The translations under genes and the position numbers were made by a program. Of a DNA stretch of 14,291 nt, positions 6,774 to 14,056 are shown piece after piece. Location: contig CAJUCG010000063.1 of NCBI GenBank assembly GCA_910585065.1, forward strand, positions 1 through 14,291, given 5' to 3'. How positions within the stretch are numbered: position 1 is the stretch's first letter; every line of letters starts with the position of its first letter. The stretch comes from an uncultured Lachnospiraceae bacterium (GTDB lineage Bacteria > Bacillota > Clostridia > Lachnospirales > Lachnospiraceae). Under the pieces are notes generated by a model. That model worked only from the letters and a program-made list of their open reading frames with translations. It had not been told where the DNA came from and ran no database searches.

Positions 6774-7352
6774 ATGAAAACAAACGTACAAAAAATTACA
6801 TTTACTGCATTGATGGCGGCACTGCTCTGCATTCTCTCGCCGATCTCCATCCCGCTGCCAAGCCCAATGCCCGCAATTACTTTAGCTATTGCTGCGGTCT
6901 ATCTCAGTGCCTATCTCACTGGTCCTAAATGCAGCAGTGCCGCCATTCTTATCTACATCCTGCTCGGCTGTATCGGTCTCCCTGTTTTTTCCAAAGGACA
7001 GGCAGGTCTGTCCGTGCTTGCAGGACCAACGGGCGGCTATATTATTGGATATTTCTTTATCGCAATCTGTACGGGGTTTGCCGTGCAAAAATTCGAGAAA
7101 AAAATCTATCTGCATATTATCGGGATGGTGATCGGCACTTTGATCTGTTATACCTTCGGCACGATATGGCTGGGGATCTCAATGCATCTCTCCCCCAAAG
7201 CGGCAATCGCCGCAGGCGTAGCCCCATTTGTCGTCTTTGACGCAATCAAGCTGATTGCCTGCACAGTGATCGGCTATCCGGTGCGCAGGCAACTTGCCAG
7301 ACTGCTGCCAGACTCCATGTCCTCCGCAAAACAAAGGACATCGCAGCTTTAA
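6774..7352 (+). CDS. bioY: BioY biotin transporter, ECF S component
   Basis: A 192-aa integral membrane protein of the BioY family, which binds biotin and imports it either with the shared EcfA/EcfA'/EcfT energy module or as a poorly active solitary unit. About six hydrophobic segments are visible. The family hallmark region is at 68-93 (GLPVFSKGQAGLSVLAGPTG followed by GYIIGY). The N-terminal PLPSPMPAITLAI stands where PLPxTPVPxTLQ-like sequence is usual. AAAGGA about 9 nt upstream supports the ATG at 6774. No EcfA or EcfT gene is nearby, so the energy module must be encoded elsewhere. A BirA-like operator over its promoter supports both the assignment and biotin-dependent repression. The gene ends 5 nt from the end of the convergent sugar kinase, leaving no space for a separate terminator. 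Confidence 0.93.
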   Translation: MKTNVQKITFTALMAALLCILSPISIPLPSPMPAITLAIAAVYLSAYLTGPKCSSAAILIYILLGCIGLPVFSKGQAGLSVLAGPTGGYIIGYFFIAICTGFAVQKFEKKIYLHIIGMVIGTLICYTFGTIWLGISMHLSPKAAIAAGVAPFVVFDAIKLIACTVIGYPVRRQLARLLPDSMSSAKQRTSQL

Positions 7353-7357
7353 CCTCA

Positions 7358-8248
7358 TTATTTTAGCGCGGCTACTCTTTCAAATTCCTGCCATCCAAGT
7401 AAAAGCGCGCCCGTGATCCCCGCATTATCGCCAAGTGCAGGCGGCACAATATACTCCTCAATATGTTCTGCGATCCTATCATTTTGCAGATAAGAATTTA
7501 ATTTTTCCTGCACTTTTTTTCTTACAAGCGCGAACATCTGCTCCTGGTGCATCACCCCACCGCCCAGAATCACTTTCTGCGGCGAGAGCGTCAAGATATA
7601 GTTTGCAACCGCCTGCGCAAGATAATCGCTCTCCAACTCCCATACTTCTTTCCGATCAGTAAGTTCGGCAGCAGGTTTTCCCCATCGCTCCATAATCGCA
7701 GGTCCCGCAGCCAGCCCCTCAAGACAATTTTCATGGTACGGACATTTGCCGCGGTAGGTATCCCCATGCCGCCTTGTAATCAGTATATGCCCCGCTTCCG
7801 GGTGAATCAACCCGTGCAAAAGCGCACCGTTTATGTACACGCCCACACCCACACCGGTTCCGATGGTAATGTATATGGCAGGATCACAGCCCTTTGCCGC
7901 ACCGAAAAATACTTCGCCGAGTGCCGCGCCATTAACATCCGTATCGAAACCGACCGGAACACCAAGTGCTTTCGCAAACTTCCCGACAATATCATAATTT
8001 GCCCAGGCAAGTTTTGGTGTGCTTGTAATATAACCGTAAACTGGTGATTTCCGGTCTAATTCCACCGATCCAAAACACCCAATTCCAAGTGCGGCAATTT
8101 CTTCATTTCTAAAAAATTCCAATATCTGCGGCAAAGTTTCCTTTGGTGTCTGCGTCGGGAAAGACACACGCTTTTCAATCCTCCCATACTCATCACCGAT
8201 CGCACACACCATCTTTGTACCACCCGCTTCCAATGCCCCAATTTTCAT
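7358..8248 (-). CDS. ROK-family sugar kinase, fructokinase type
   Basis: A 296-aa cytoplasmic kinase of the ROK family that would phosphorylate a free hexose with ATP. Visible features are the phosphate loop GALEAGGTK (4-12), the catalytic Asp D104 in FDTDVNGAALGE, the glycine-rich ITIGTGVGVG (128-137), and the zinc site H154 (EAGH) with C169, H172 and C175 (CPYHENC). This CxxHxxC form, instead of CxCGxxGC, together with HPEAGHI and the IVPPALGDNAGI ending, matches the fructokinase/GmuE branch (B. subtilis GmuE, formerly YdhR), so fructose is the likely substrate, with mannose possible. A G-rich ribosome binding site precedes the ATG at 8248. It has its own promoter and is monocistronic. Fructose could arise from sucrose released from raffinose by the GH36 enzyme nearby, but no sucrose hydrolase is in view. 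Confidence 0.92.
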   Translation of the reverse strand: MKIGALEAGGTKMVCAIGDEYGRIEKRVSFPTQTPKETLPQILEFFRNEEIAALGIGCFGSVELDRKSPVYGYITSTPKLAWANYDIVGKFAKALGVPVGFDTDVNGAALGEVFFGAAKGCDPAIYITIGTGVGVGVYINGALLHGLIHPEAGHILITRRHGDTYRGKCPYHENCLEGLAAGPAIMERWGKPAAELTDRKEVWELESDYLAQAVANYILTLSPQKVILGGGVMHQEQMFALVRKKVQEKLNSYLQNDRIAEHIEEYIVPPALGDNAGITGALLLGWQEFERVAALK

Positions 8249-8302
8249 CCGGACAATCCCCCCTTTTCTCGCTCTCTTATTACAATGTTTATTTGTTCTT
8301 TT

Positions 8303-8331
8303 ATTATAGTGGATCTTATTGGGAATTACAA
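8303..8331 (-). promoter_or_regulatory. Sigma-A promoter of the ROK kinase
   Basis: On the minus strand TTGTAA (8331-8326), a 17-bp spacer, then TATAAT (8308-8303). The start near 8296 gives a leader of about 48 nt. It is divergent from the ykgJ promoter, with about 55 bp between the two -35 boxes. Confidence 0.8.
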
Positions 8332-8386
8332 CTCTTTTCCTTTTTTTGATTTAAGAACATCAAAGATTTATCCATCAGAAAATTTT

Positions 8387-8415
8387 TTGAAAAAATTTCC
8401 GACCTGTGCTATACT
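8387..8415 (+). promoter_or_regulatory. Sigma-A promoter of the ykgJ-thioesterase unit
   Basis: TTGAAA (8387-8392), a 17-bp spacer and TATACT (8410-8415), with TGC extended -10 at 8407-8409. The start would be near 8422, directly at the edge of the palindrome at 8423-8442, giving a leader of about 95 nt. Confidence 0.8.
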
Positions 8416-8422
8416 TAGAATT

Positions 8423-8442
8423 ATTCTTGACATTTCAAGAAT
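8423..8442. promoter_or_regulatory. Perfect palindrome at the ykgJ transcription start
   Basis: ATTCTTGA-CATT-TCAAGAAT is a perfect 8-bp inverted repeat with a 4-bp centre, beginning at the predicted start site. It could be an operator for a dimeric repressor or a 5' stabilising hairpin. Two small hairpins follow in the leader: GGG-CTTAT-CCC (8448-8458) and GGAG-ATTATA-CTCC (8462-8475). Confidence 0.5.
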
Positions 8443-8517
8443 GCTTAGGGCTTATCCCGTCGGAGATTATACTCCCACTGAGAAAAAGGGATTTTACTTA
8501 CAAGAAAGGAATTTTCA

Positions 8518-9192
8518 ATGAAGCGAAATGTGGATTTAAACGAAATTACGGACGGCAGGTTCTATACCGTCAATGATATGGTGCGCGCAGACTGCCAGGA
8601 CTGCGTCGGCTGCTCAAAATGCTGCCATGAAATGGTGGATACAATTATTCTTGATCCGCTGGATATTTTCCGACTGACAAAAACATTAAATACCAGTTTT
8701 GACGCGCTTGTTTCCTCTGAAAAAATAGAATTAAATCTTGTGGACGGCATTGTGCTGCCAAATTTAAAACTCCAGAAAGATACAGGACACTGTGCCTTTC
8801 TAAACGATGCTGGACGCTGCAGCGTCCATGCCGCCAGACCGGGATTTTGCCGGATGTTCCCACTTGGACGCTACTATACAGATCGCTCCTTCTGCTATAT
8901 CCTTCAGACGAAGGAGTGCCCCAAGGCACGCGCCAAGATCAAAGTATCGCGCTGGCTTGATACCGCGCTATTGCCGCAAAATCAAAAATTTGTCGGAGAA
9001 TGGCATTATTTTTTAGAAGATCTAACTATAGCTTTTAAAGAAACCAATGCCGAAACCATCCGCAAAGTTCAAGTCTACTTGCTGCACACCTTTTACCGGA
9101 CAAACTACCGCGCAGAAAGCGAGGAAGAATTTTATATGGAATTCGATCAGCGGTTGGAAAAGGCAAAAGCTCTTCTGCCCGCCGCACCCTAA
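8518..9192 (+). CDS. YkgJ-family cysteine-cluster protein
   Basis: A 224-aa protein of the YkgJ type (putative zinc- or iron-chelating domain; PF03692-like). The first cluster at 26-37 reads CQDCVGCSKCCH, with C26, C29, C32, C35, C36 and H37. The second group is C92 (GHCAFL), C101 (GRCSVH), C111 (ARPGFCRMFPLG), C126 and C134. This spacing is the family hallmark and predicts a bound metal or Fe-S centre; the biochemical role of the family is not settled, though some members are linked to metalloprotein or flagellin modification. The C-terminal third (about 145-224) is helical and polar, with no membrane segment. AAAGGA about 7 nt upstream supports the ATG at 8518. It leads a likely two-gene transcript with the acyl-ACP thioesterase 53 bp downstream. 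Confidence 0.87.
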   Translation: MKRNVDLNEITDGRFYTVNDMVRADCQDCVGCSKCCHEMVDTIILDPLDIFRLTKTLNTSFDALVSSEKIELNLVDGIVLPNLKLQKDTGHCAFLNDAGRCSVHAARPGFCRMFPLGRYYTDRSFCYILQTKECPKARAKIKVSRWLDTALLPQNQKFVGEWHYFLEDLTIAFKETNAETIRKVQVYLLHTFYRTNYRAESEEEFYMEFDQRLEKAKALLPAAP

Positions 9193-9245
9193 GATTCATC
9201 CCCCAAGCAGATTGACTCTATAAAAAAAGAAAGGAAGATTTTGAG

Positions 9246-10034
9246 ATGTATACATTTCACAGCCGCGTCCGCTACAGTGAAGCCACAAAAGATCAAATCT
9301 TAGACCTCTATGCAATCCTAAACTATTTTCAGGATTGTTCCAATTTCCAGTCAGCCGACTTAGGTGTCGGCGTACAGTATCTGACCGAGAAAAAAAAGGC
9401 ATGGCTCTTATCTGCGTGGCAGGTGGAACTGGTGCGCCCGCCGCATCTGTTCGAGCCAATTACGATAGGTACCTGGCCGCATGATTTTAAAGGGATATAT
9501 GGCTACCGAAATTTTATTCTCTACAATGAGGCGCGCGGACATGAAATCGCCGCCTATGCAAACTCTATCTGGTTTTTGATTGATACTGACAGTGGAAAGC
9601 CTCTGCGCATCACCCCGGAAGATACCGCTTTGTACCCGTTAGAACCCGCTTATCCAATGGAGTACGCACCGCGCAAAATTACGCTGCCCAAAGCCCCCAA
9701 GATCCCTGTAAAAACCGCAGATCAGGATGTGCCAGATAATTCCTTATATGCTGCAGTAAATTCACCTATTGCCATTACCAAAGTATTCCTCGACACAAAC
9801 AACCATGTCAATAACAGCCAATACGTCCGTCTTGCACAGGCATGTCTTCCCGAAACTTTCTGTATCCGCAGAATGCGCGCAGAATATCGCCGTGCCGCTG
9901 TCCTCGGAGATATTATCTACCCCAAAATACTGCCGTCTTCCGATACAAAATATTATGTCTCGTTAAATGATAAGGATGAAATACCCTATGCTATTGTGGA
10001 ATTTACCGCCGAAGACCAAAAAAAGAAAAAATAA
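9246..10034 (+). CDS. Acyl-ACP thioesterase, FatA/FatB-like double hotdog
   Basis: A 262-aa thioesterase of the plant and bacterial acyl-ACP family (PF01643-like), which releases free fatty acids from acyl carrier protein. It has two hotdog halves: the N-terminal one (about 1-130) with an NYFQDCSNFQSADLGVG helix and a WLLSAWQVELVRPP strand, and the C-terminal one (about 170-255) with the active-site loop DTNNHVNNSQYV. D183, N185 and H187 match the catalytic Asp, Asn and His of the family. The position usually holding Glu (EYRREC in plants, a similar Glu in many bacteria) reads EYRRAAVLGD here, i.e. A217, so activity or specificity may be changed. AAAGGAAG upstream supports the start at 9246. 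It follows ykgJ by 53 bp and ends in a lysine-rich tail. Confidence 0.88.
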   Translation: MYTFHSRVRYSEATKDQILDLYAILNYFQDCSNFQSADLGVGVQYLTEKKKAWLLSAWQVELVRPPHLFEPITIGTWPHDFKGIYGYRNFILYNEARGHEIAAYANSIWFLIDTDSGKPLRITPEDTALYPLEPAYPMEYAPRKITLPKAPKIPVKTADQDVPDNSLYAAVNSPIAITKVFLDTNNHVNNSQYVRLAQACLPETFCIRRMRAEYRRAAVLGDIIYPKILPSSDTKYYVSLNDKDEIPYAIVEFTAEDQKKKK

Positions 10035-10068
10035 TCCTATATACAATCAGGGAAAAATCTCCAAAAAG

Positions 10069-10105
10069 GGGAAGCCGCAGTGCAATAATCGCGCTGCGGC
10101 TTCCC
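10069..10105. terminator. Strong bidirectional terminator between convergent genes
   Basis: GGGAAGCCGCAG (10069-10080) and CTGCGGCTTCCC (10094-10105) form a perfect 12-bp GC-rich stem, extended by a U-G pair and two G-C pairs to a 7-nt loop. On the minus strand it is followed by CCTTTTTGG, and on the plus strand by TTAACCTTC with an A run upstream. It would end both the thioesterase and the membrane-protein transcripts, being somewhat better for the latter. Confidence 0.88.
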
Positions 10106-10125
10106 TTAACCTTCATATAATGATT

Positions 10126-11460
10126 TTATCTTATTGAAACACCTGCTCCTGCGGCTTCCAACTGTGCTTTAATATTCTGCGCTTCTGTTTCGGTCACACC
10201 ATTCTTTATAATGGACGGCGCGCTCTCCACCAGATCCTTTGCTTCCGCTAAGCTAAGTCCCGTCACCTCGCGCACCACCTTGATCACCTCGATCGTATTC
10301 TGACCGGCATCCGTTAATTCCACTGTGCTGCTGCCCGCACCATAATTACTCGAATAATTATCCATGCCGTAAGCACCATCCGCACTGCTCTGATCTTGTG
10401 TGTAATCCCCATTCTTCCACGGATTGTAGGCGATATTTAAGAAACCCGCAAAATCCTTTTTGTACTGCTTCTCAATCTCCGACTTATAACCAATCACCAT
10501 CTGCGGCTGTGTCTGAACATATACTCCTAACAGTTTCTCACCGCTCTCCTTGGAAATATTGATCGGCACTTTCTTCTTGTCGATATCAAAAGTCAACACC
10601 TGACTGATATTCTGTCTGCCGGTCACACGGTAATAATACGCCCACACAAGCTTTGAGTTATCAAGAATATGAATTTTTACTCCCTCAAGCCAGATAGTAA
10701 ACTGATGACCCGCCCAGATTTCGTTCGTTATCTTGACAGCCGCTCTCATATCGGAGTCAATCTGTCCCTCGGTAACTCCCAGGTGCGCGCTGATAAATTT
10801 ATCGATTTGCTTTTGCGCACTGCCCGTGCTAAAGCGGACAATAGAAATTATAATCTGGAACAGTCCGAATACACATACTGCATAAATAATCCAGATAAAT
10901 ACGGTAGGAACGCGGTTTACCGTCTCGCTGTCCACATAAAAACCCACAGCCGCATCTGTAATTCCCGGAATATACTCTTCTAGCCCCTCTACAGTTTCGT
11001 TGTAGTAGCGCAGCTCCGTCCCCGACAATTTCTTTAAGGTTCCCTTTACCTTGATGGATTTTGTTCCCTCAATCTGGTAATAATAAACATTTACTGCCTG
11101 ATCCATCAATTCCTGCATCAGCTTGTCCTCGCTCTTCGGCAGATATACGGCAAAGCAGGAATTATCCTCATAATTGTATACCACATACCCATAGCCGGTA
11201 GTGCGCTGCGAACCGGTCTTCGTGTTCTTTGAAATCTGCTCCATATAGTAATCAAAAACATACTTGATTTCGAATTCTACGTATTTCCCCTCATATTTCG
11301 TATAATCAAGATTTTTCTCCTTCGTCAGGTCTTTCGGTCCAAGCAGATACTGCAATGGTGCTAAAAGTGGCGCGAGCATTAAGACTACGATGACGATCGC
11401 CCATACAATAATGCGTTTTTTCGCCGCTTTCTGGGCCCTGGTTTTAATGTCCTCTAACAT
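10126..11460 (-). CDS. Two-TM membrane protein with ribosomal L7/L12-like C-terminal domain
   Basis: A 444-aa protein of unknown function. The order is a basic N-terminus, TM1 at about 17-40 (IIVWAIVIVVLMLAPLLAPL), a presumably external domain at 41-184, TM2 at about 185-208 (PTVFIWIIYAVCVFGLFQII), a cytoplasmic domain at 209-345, a low-complexity Gly/Ser/Tyr/Asn linker at 350-378, and at 379-444 a domain closely like the C-terminal half of ribosomal L7/L12 (EVIKVVREVTGLSLAEAKDL, then VESAP and AGAGVSIR). The first 345 residues recall uncharacterised Firmicutes membrane proteins (possibly DUF6709), but I cannot confirm that. AGGAGG lies 5 nt before the ATG at 11460. It has a good promoter and a strong terminator, so it is monocistronic and probably well expressed. 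The L7/L12 fold may serve as a protein-binding module rather than in the ribosome. Confidence 0.8.
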   Translation of the reverse strand: MLEDIKTRAQKAAKKRIIVWAIVIVVLMLAPLLAPLQYLLGPKDLTKEKNLDYTKYEGKYVEFEIKYVFDYYMEQISKNTKTGSQRTTGYGYVVYNYEDNSCFAVYLPKSEDKLMQELMDQAVNVYYYQIEGTKSIKVKGTLKKLSGTELRYYNETVEGLEEYIPGITDAAVGFYVDSETVNRVPTVFIWIIYAVCVFGLFQIIISIVRFSTGSAQKQIDKFISAHLGVTEGQIDSDMRAAVKITNEIWAGHQFTIWLEGVKIHILDNSKLVWAYYYRVTGRQNISQVLTFDIDKKKVPINISKESGEKLLGVYVQTQPQMVIGYKSEIEKQYKKDFAGFLNIAYNPWKNGDYTQDQSSADGAYGMDNYSSNYGAGSSTVELTDAGQNTIEVIKVVREVTGLSLAEAKDLVESAPSIIKNGVTETEAQNIKAQLEAAGAGVSIR

Positions 11461-11509
11461 ACATTCCTCCTAAATACTATGTATTTTATTATTATCAAGT
11501 TCATTACCT

Positions 11510-11538
11510 ATTGTATCAAAACGCTTCCTTATTTTCAA
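11510..11538 (-). promoter_or_regulatory. Sigma-A promoter of the L7/L12-tailed membrane protein
   Basis: On the minus strand TTGAAA (11538-11533), a 17-bp spacer and TACAAT (11515-11510), with TGA extended -10. The spacer contains TCAAAACGCTTCCT (plus strand, 11516-11529), which matches a catabolite response element at all but two fixed positions; I give that little weight. Confidence 0.75.
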
Positions 11539-11606
11539 GTGTTTTTTATCATTTTGTTCCAAAAAATTTAGAATTTTTATTTTTTTATCATTATACTCTT
11601 TTATTT

Positions 11607-11625
11607 TGCACTATCTATGCACTAT
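11607..11625 (+). promoter_or_regulatory. Direct repeat upstream of the alpha-galactosidase promoter
   Basis: TGCACTAT occurs at 11607-11614 and again at 11618-11625, an 11-bp period, ending 13 bp before the -35 box. In-phase direct repeats at this position are typical activator sites. No activator gene is present in the window. Confidence 0.4.
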
Positions 11626-11638
11626 TTTCTTTTCCAAA

Positions 11639-11667
11639 TTGACAAATCATCTTGGATTGTATATGAT
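11639..11667 (+). promoter_or_regulatory. Sigma-A promoter of the alpha-galactosidase gene
   Basis: TTGACA (11639-11644), a 17-bp spacer and TATGAT (11662-11667). The start would be near 11674, where a small palindrome GTAAG-TTTT-CTTAC (11674-11687) begins. AAGGAGG at 11695-11701 then precedes the ATG at 11711 by 9 nt. Confidence 0.82.
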
Positions 11668-11710
11668 AGAGGCGTAAGTTTTCTTACACACTACAAGGAG
11701 GTATTTATTT

Positions 11711-13903
11711 ATGGGAATCCAATATTTTGAGGATGAGAAGGTCTTCAAACTCGACACGAAAAACACAAGCTATATTCTCGCGCTTGTGGATGAGGAATCC
11801 TTTGTTGGACACGCTTACTACGGGAGAAAACTCTCCGACTACCATGTGCGCCATCTGATGCGCCTTGAGGAAGGTCCGTTTGTACCAAGCAAAAACAACC
11901 GCGATCGCGGGGCGTTTGGCGACACATTCCCGTTTGAATATTCGACCCATGGCGTGGGTGATTACCGCGAAAGCTGCTTGAAGGTACGGACAAAAGGCGG
12001 GCATGAAGCCTGCTCTCTCGTCTACCGCTCCCACAAGATCTTTTCCGGAAAGCCAGCACTTTCAGGACTTCCAGCAACCTTTGGCAGCGAGTCAGAGTGC
12101 AGCAGTCTTGAACTTGTCTGCCTCGACCCGGTTTTAAATCTTGAAGTTGTACTTGTCTACTCCGTCTTTGAGGACGTGGATGCCATCACCCGCAGTGCGC
12201 GCATTATTAACCATGGGGAGGATGAGATTGTATTAAAAAAGGCACTCTCTGCCTGCCTGACACTTGACGGCGCAGATTATGAGTATATCACACTGCACGG
12301 TAGCTGGGCACGCGAGCGTCATATTGACCGCAGGGCACTCACCCATGGCAAACACTCTGTCTCCTCACTGCGCGGCGAGTCAAGCCACCAAGAACATCCG
12401 TTTATCGCCGTTATGACAAAAGAAACCACACAGGAGGCGGGTGAAGTCTACGCGATGAATTTCGTCTACTCCGGAAATTTTCTTGCCCAGGCAGAGGGCT
12501 GCCAATTTGACACAGTGCGTATGGTTATGGGGATCAACCCGGAAAATTTCTCGTGGACTCTTGAAAAAGATAAGGTATTTACCTGTCCGGAAGTCGTTAT
12601 GGTTTACTCGGACGAAGGTCTTGGCAAGATGACGCGCACTTTCCACGATCTTTACCGCGATCACTTAATCCGCGGCGAGTACCGCGACAAAAAACGCCCG
12701 ATCCTAATCAACAATTGGGAGGCGACCTATTTTAATTTCAATACGGACAAGCTTCTTTCCATCGCAAAAGAAGCGAGCAAACTCGGCATTGAAATGCTTG
12801 TGATGGATGATGGATGGTTTGGACATCGCGAGGATGACAACACTTCTCTTGGCGACTGGCAAGTCAATGAGAAAAAGCTTCCTGGCGGCTTAAAAACCTT
12901 GGTAGATGGCGTGAACGCACTCGGCATGAAATTCGGCATCTGGTTTGAGCCGGAAATGATCTCGCCGGACTCCGATCTCTACCGCGCGCATCCGGACTGG
13001 GCGATCCAGATCCCTGACCGCACCCCATGTCGCTGCCGCAACCAGTTTGTGCTTGATATTTCCCGCAAGGAAGTGCGTGACTACATTTATGACCGCGTCA
13101 AGGAGGTGCTTTCCTCGGCAAATGTCGAGTATGTAAAATGGGATATGAACCGCCCGCTCACTGACCTTGGAAGCACTGCATATCCTACATCGCGTCAGGG
13201 CGAACTTTCCCACCGCTATATGCTCGGCGTATATGAGATGCAGGAGCGTCTGATCACGGACTTCCCTCATCTGCTGCTTGAAAATTGTTCTGGCGGCGGC
13301 GGACGCTTTGATGCAGGTATGCTCTACTACAGCCCGCAGATCTGGTGTTCTGATGATGCTGATGCCATCGAGCGGCTCTCCATCCAGGAGGGAACCGCGA
13401 TCGCCTACCCTCTCTGCTCGATGGGCGCGCACGTCAGTGACTGCCCAAACCACACCGTTGGCCGCACTACTCCGTTTAAAACGCGCGGCGAAGTGGCACT
13501 GGCAGGGACTTTCGGCTATGAGCTTGACGTGACCCGCATTCCGCAGGAGGATAGGGAGATGATCCCGTCGCAGGTAGCAATGTACCATAAATATAATGAC
13601 CTTGTGCGTTCCGGGGATTATTACCGCCTGGCAAGCTATTCAGAAAATCACGAGTACGACTGCTACGAGGTTGCCGCAAAGGATGGTTCTGAAGCACTTG
13701 TTACTTATGTGGAAGTACTGCGCCGCGCGAATTTCAAGACGCGCCGCATCCGCTTAAAAGGGCTTGATGTAAATGCGGTGTATGAAAATGAGGAAACAAA
13801 GGTTCGCTATAGCGGCGATGTGCTGATGTATGCGGGCGTGCAGGCTCCGGAAATTTGGGGAGATTTCTCAAGCAGGCTGATGCATTTTGTAAGGGTGAAG
13901 TAG
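11711..13903 (+). CDS. aga: Alpha-galactosidase, glycoside hydrolase family 36
   Basis: A 730-aa GH36 enzyme that removes terminal alpha-1,6-galactose from melibiose, raffinose, stachyose and related sugars. Layout: N-terminal beta-sandwich (about 1-325), TIM barrel (about 330-640) and C-terminal beta domain (about 645-730). The nucleophile is D478 in YVKWDMNR and the acid/base is D548 in WCSDDADAIERL, which, as I recall, is the same numbering as AgaA of Geobacillus stearothermophilus, so the alignment is nearly gap-free to that point. Also visible are the substrate-pocket elements NNWEATYF (334-341), MDDGWFG (365-371) and NCSGGGGRFD (525-534). No signal peptide is present, so the enzyme is cytoplasmic and depends on an oligosaccharide importer encoded elsewhere. 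It is monocistronic with a strong promoter and ribosome binding site; arginine is often coded CGC. Confidence 0.96.
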   Translation: MGIQYFEDEKVFKLDTKNTSYILALVDEESFVGHAYYGRKLSDYHVRHLMRLEEGPFVPSKNNRDRGAFGDTFPFEYSTHGVGDYRESCLKVRTKGGHEACSLVYRSHKIFSGKPALSGLPATFGSESECSSLELVCLDPVLNLEVVLVYSVFEDVDAITRSARIINHGEDEIVLKKALSACLTLDGADYEYITLHGSWARERHIDRRALTHGKHSVSSLRGESSHQEHPFIAVMTKETTQEAGEVYAMNFVYSGNFLAQAEGCQFDTVRMVMGINPENFSWTLEKDKVFTCPEVVMVYSDEGLGKMTRTFHDLYRDHLIRGEYRDKKRPILINNWEATYFNFNTDKLLSIAKEASKLGIEMLVMDDGWFGHREDDNTSLGDWQVNEKKLPGGLKTLVDGVNALGMKFGIWFEPEMISPDSDLYRAHPDWAIQIPDRTPCRCRNQFVLDISRKEVRDYIYDRVKEVLSSANVEYVKWDMNRPLTDLGSTAYPTSRQGELSHRYMLGVYEMQERLITDFPHLLLENCSGGGGRFDAGMLYYSPQIWCSDDADAIERLSIQEGTAIAYPLCSMGAHVSDCPNHTVGRTTPFKTRGEVALAGTFGYELDVTRIPQEDREMIPSQVAMYHKYNDLVRSGDYYRLASYSENHEYDCYEVAAKDGSEALVTYVEVLRRANFKTRRIRLKGLDVNAVYENEETKVRYSGDVLMYAGVQAPEIWGDFSSRLMHFVRVK

Positions 13904-14020
13904 AATGCTTATAGAAAATTACAGACAAAGCCCTGTACACTGGGTCGGACAAATGCCCATTTTGCAGATAGCGAGAAAAAATTAAAAATAGCAGGGACTT
14001 ACATTGATTAAGTACGGTTT

Positions 14021-14048
14021 ATCCCCTGCCCGATAAAGGACAGGGGAT
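14021..14048. terminator. Bidirectional terminator between aga and the minus-strand gene
   Basis: ATCCCCTG (14021-14028) and CAGGGGAT (14041-14048) form a perfect 8-bp stem; one mismatch and a CC/GG pair extend it to a GATAAA loop. TTTCTATAAC follows on the plus strand. It sits 117 bp beyond the aga stop and 8 bp from the stop of the convergent gene. The 13904-14020 stretch before it has no gene that I can see. Confidence 0.65.
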
Positions 14049-14056
14049 TTCTATAA

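Noticed and set aside
8422..8517. Riboswitch in the ykgJ leader
   Set aside because: The hairpins are short, and no conserved core of a known class (preQ1, guanidine, fluoride) can be seen. Kept only as a structured leader.
9212..9240. Separate promoter for the thioesterase (TTGACT at 9212-9217)
   Set aside because: No acceptable -10 box occurs at a 16-18 bp distance; AAGATT at 9235 is poor and overlaps the ribosome binding site region.
11516..11529. Catabolite response element-like TCAAAACGCTTCCT
   Set aside because: It misses two fixed positions of the consensus and lies about 110 bp upstream of the aga -35 box, inside the spacer of a different promoter; too weak to call.
12890..13588. 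232-codon frame on the minus strand
   Set aside because: It is antisense to the GH36 catalytic domain, has no ribosome binding site, and its composition mirrors the codon use of the real gene.
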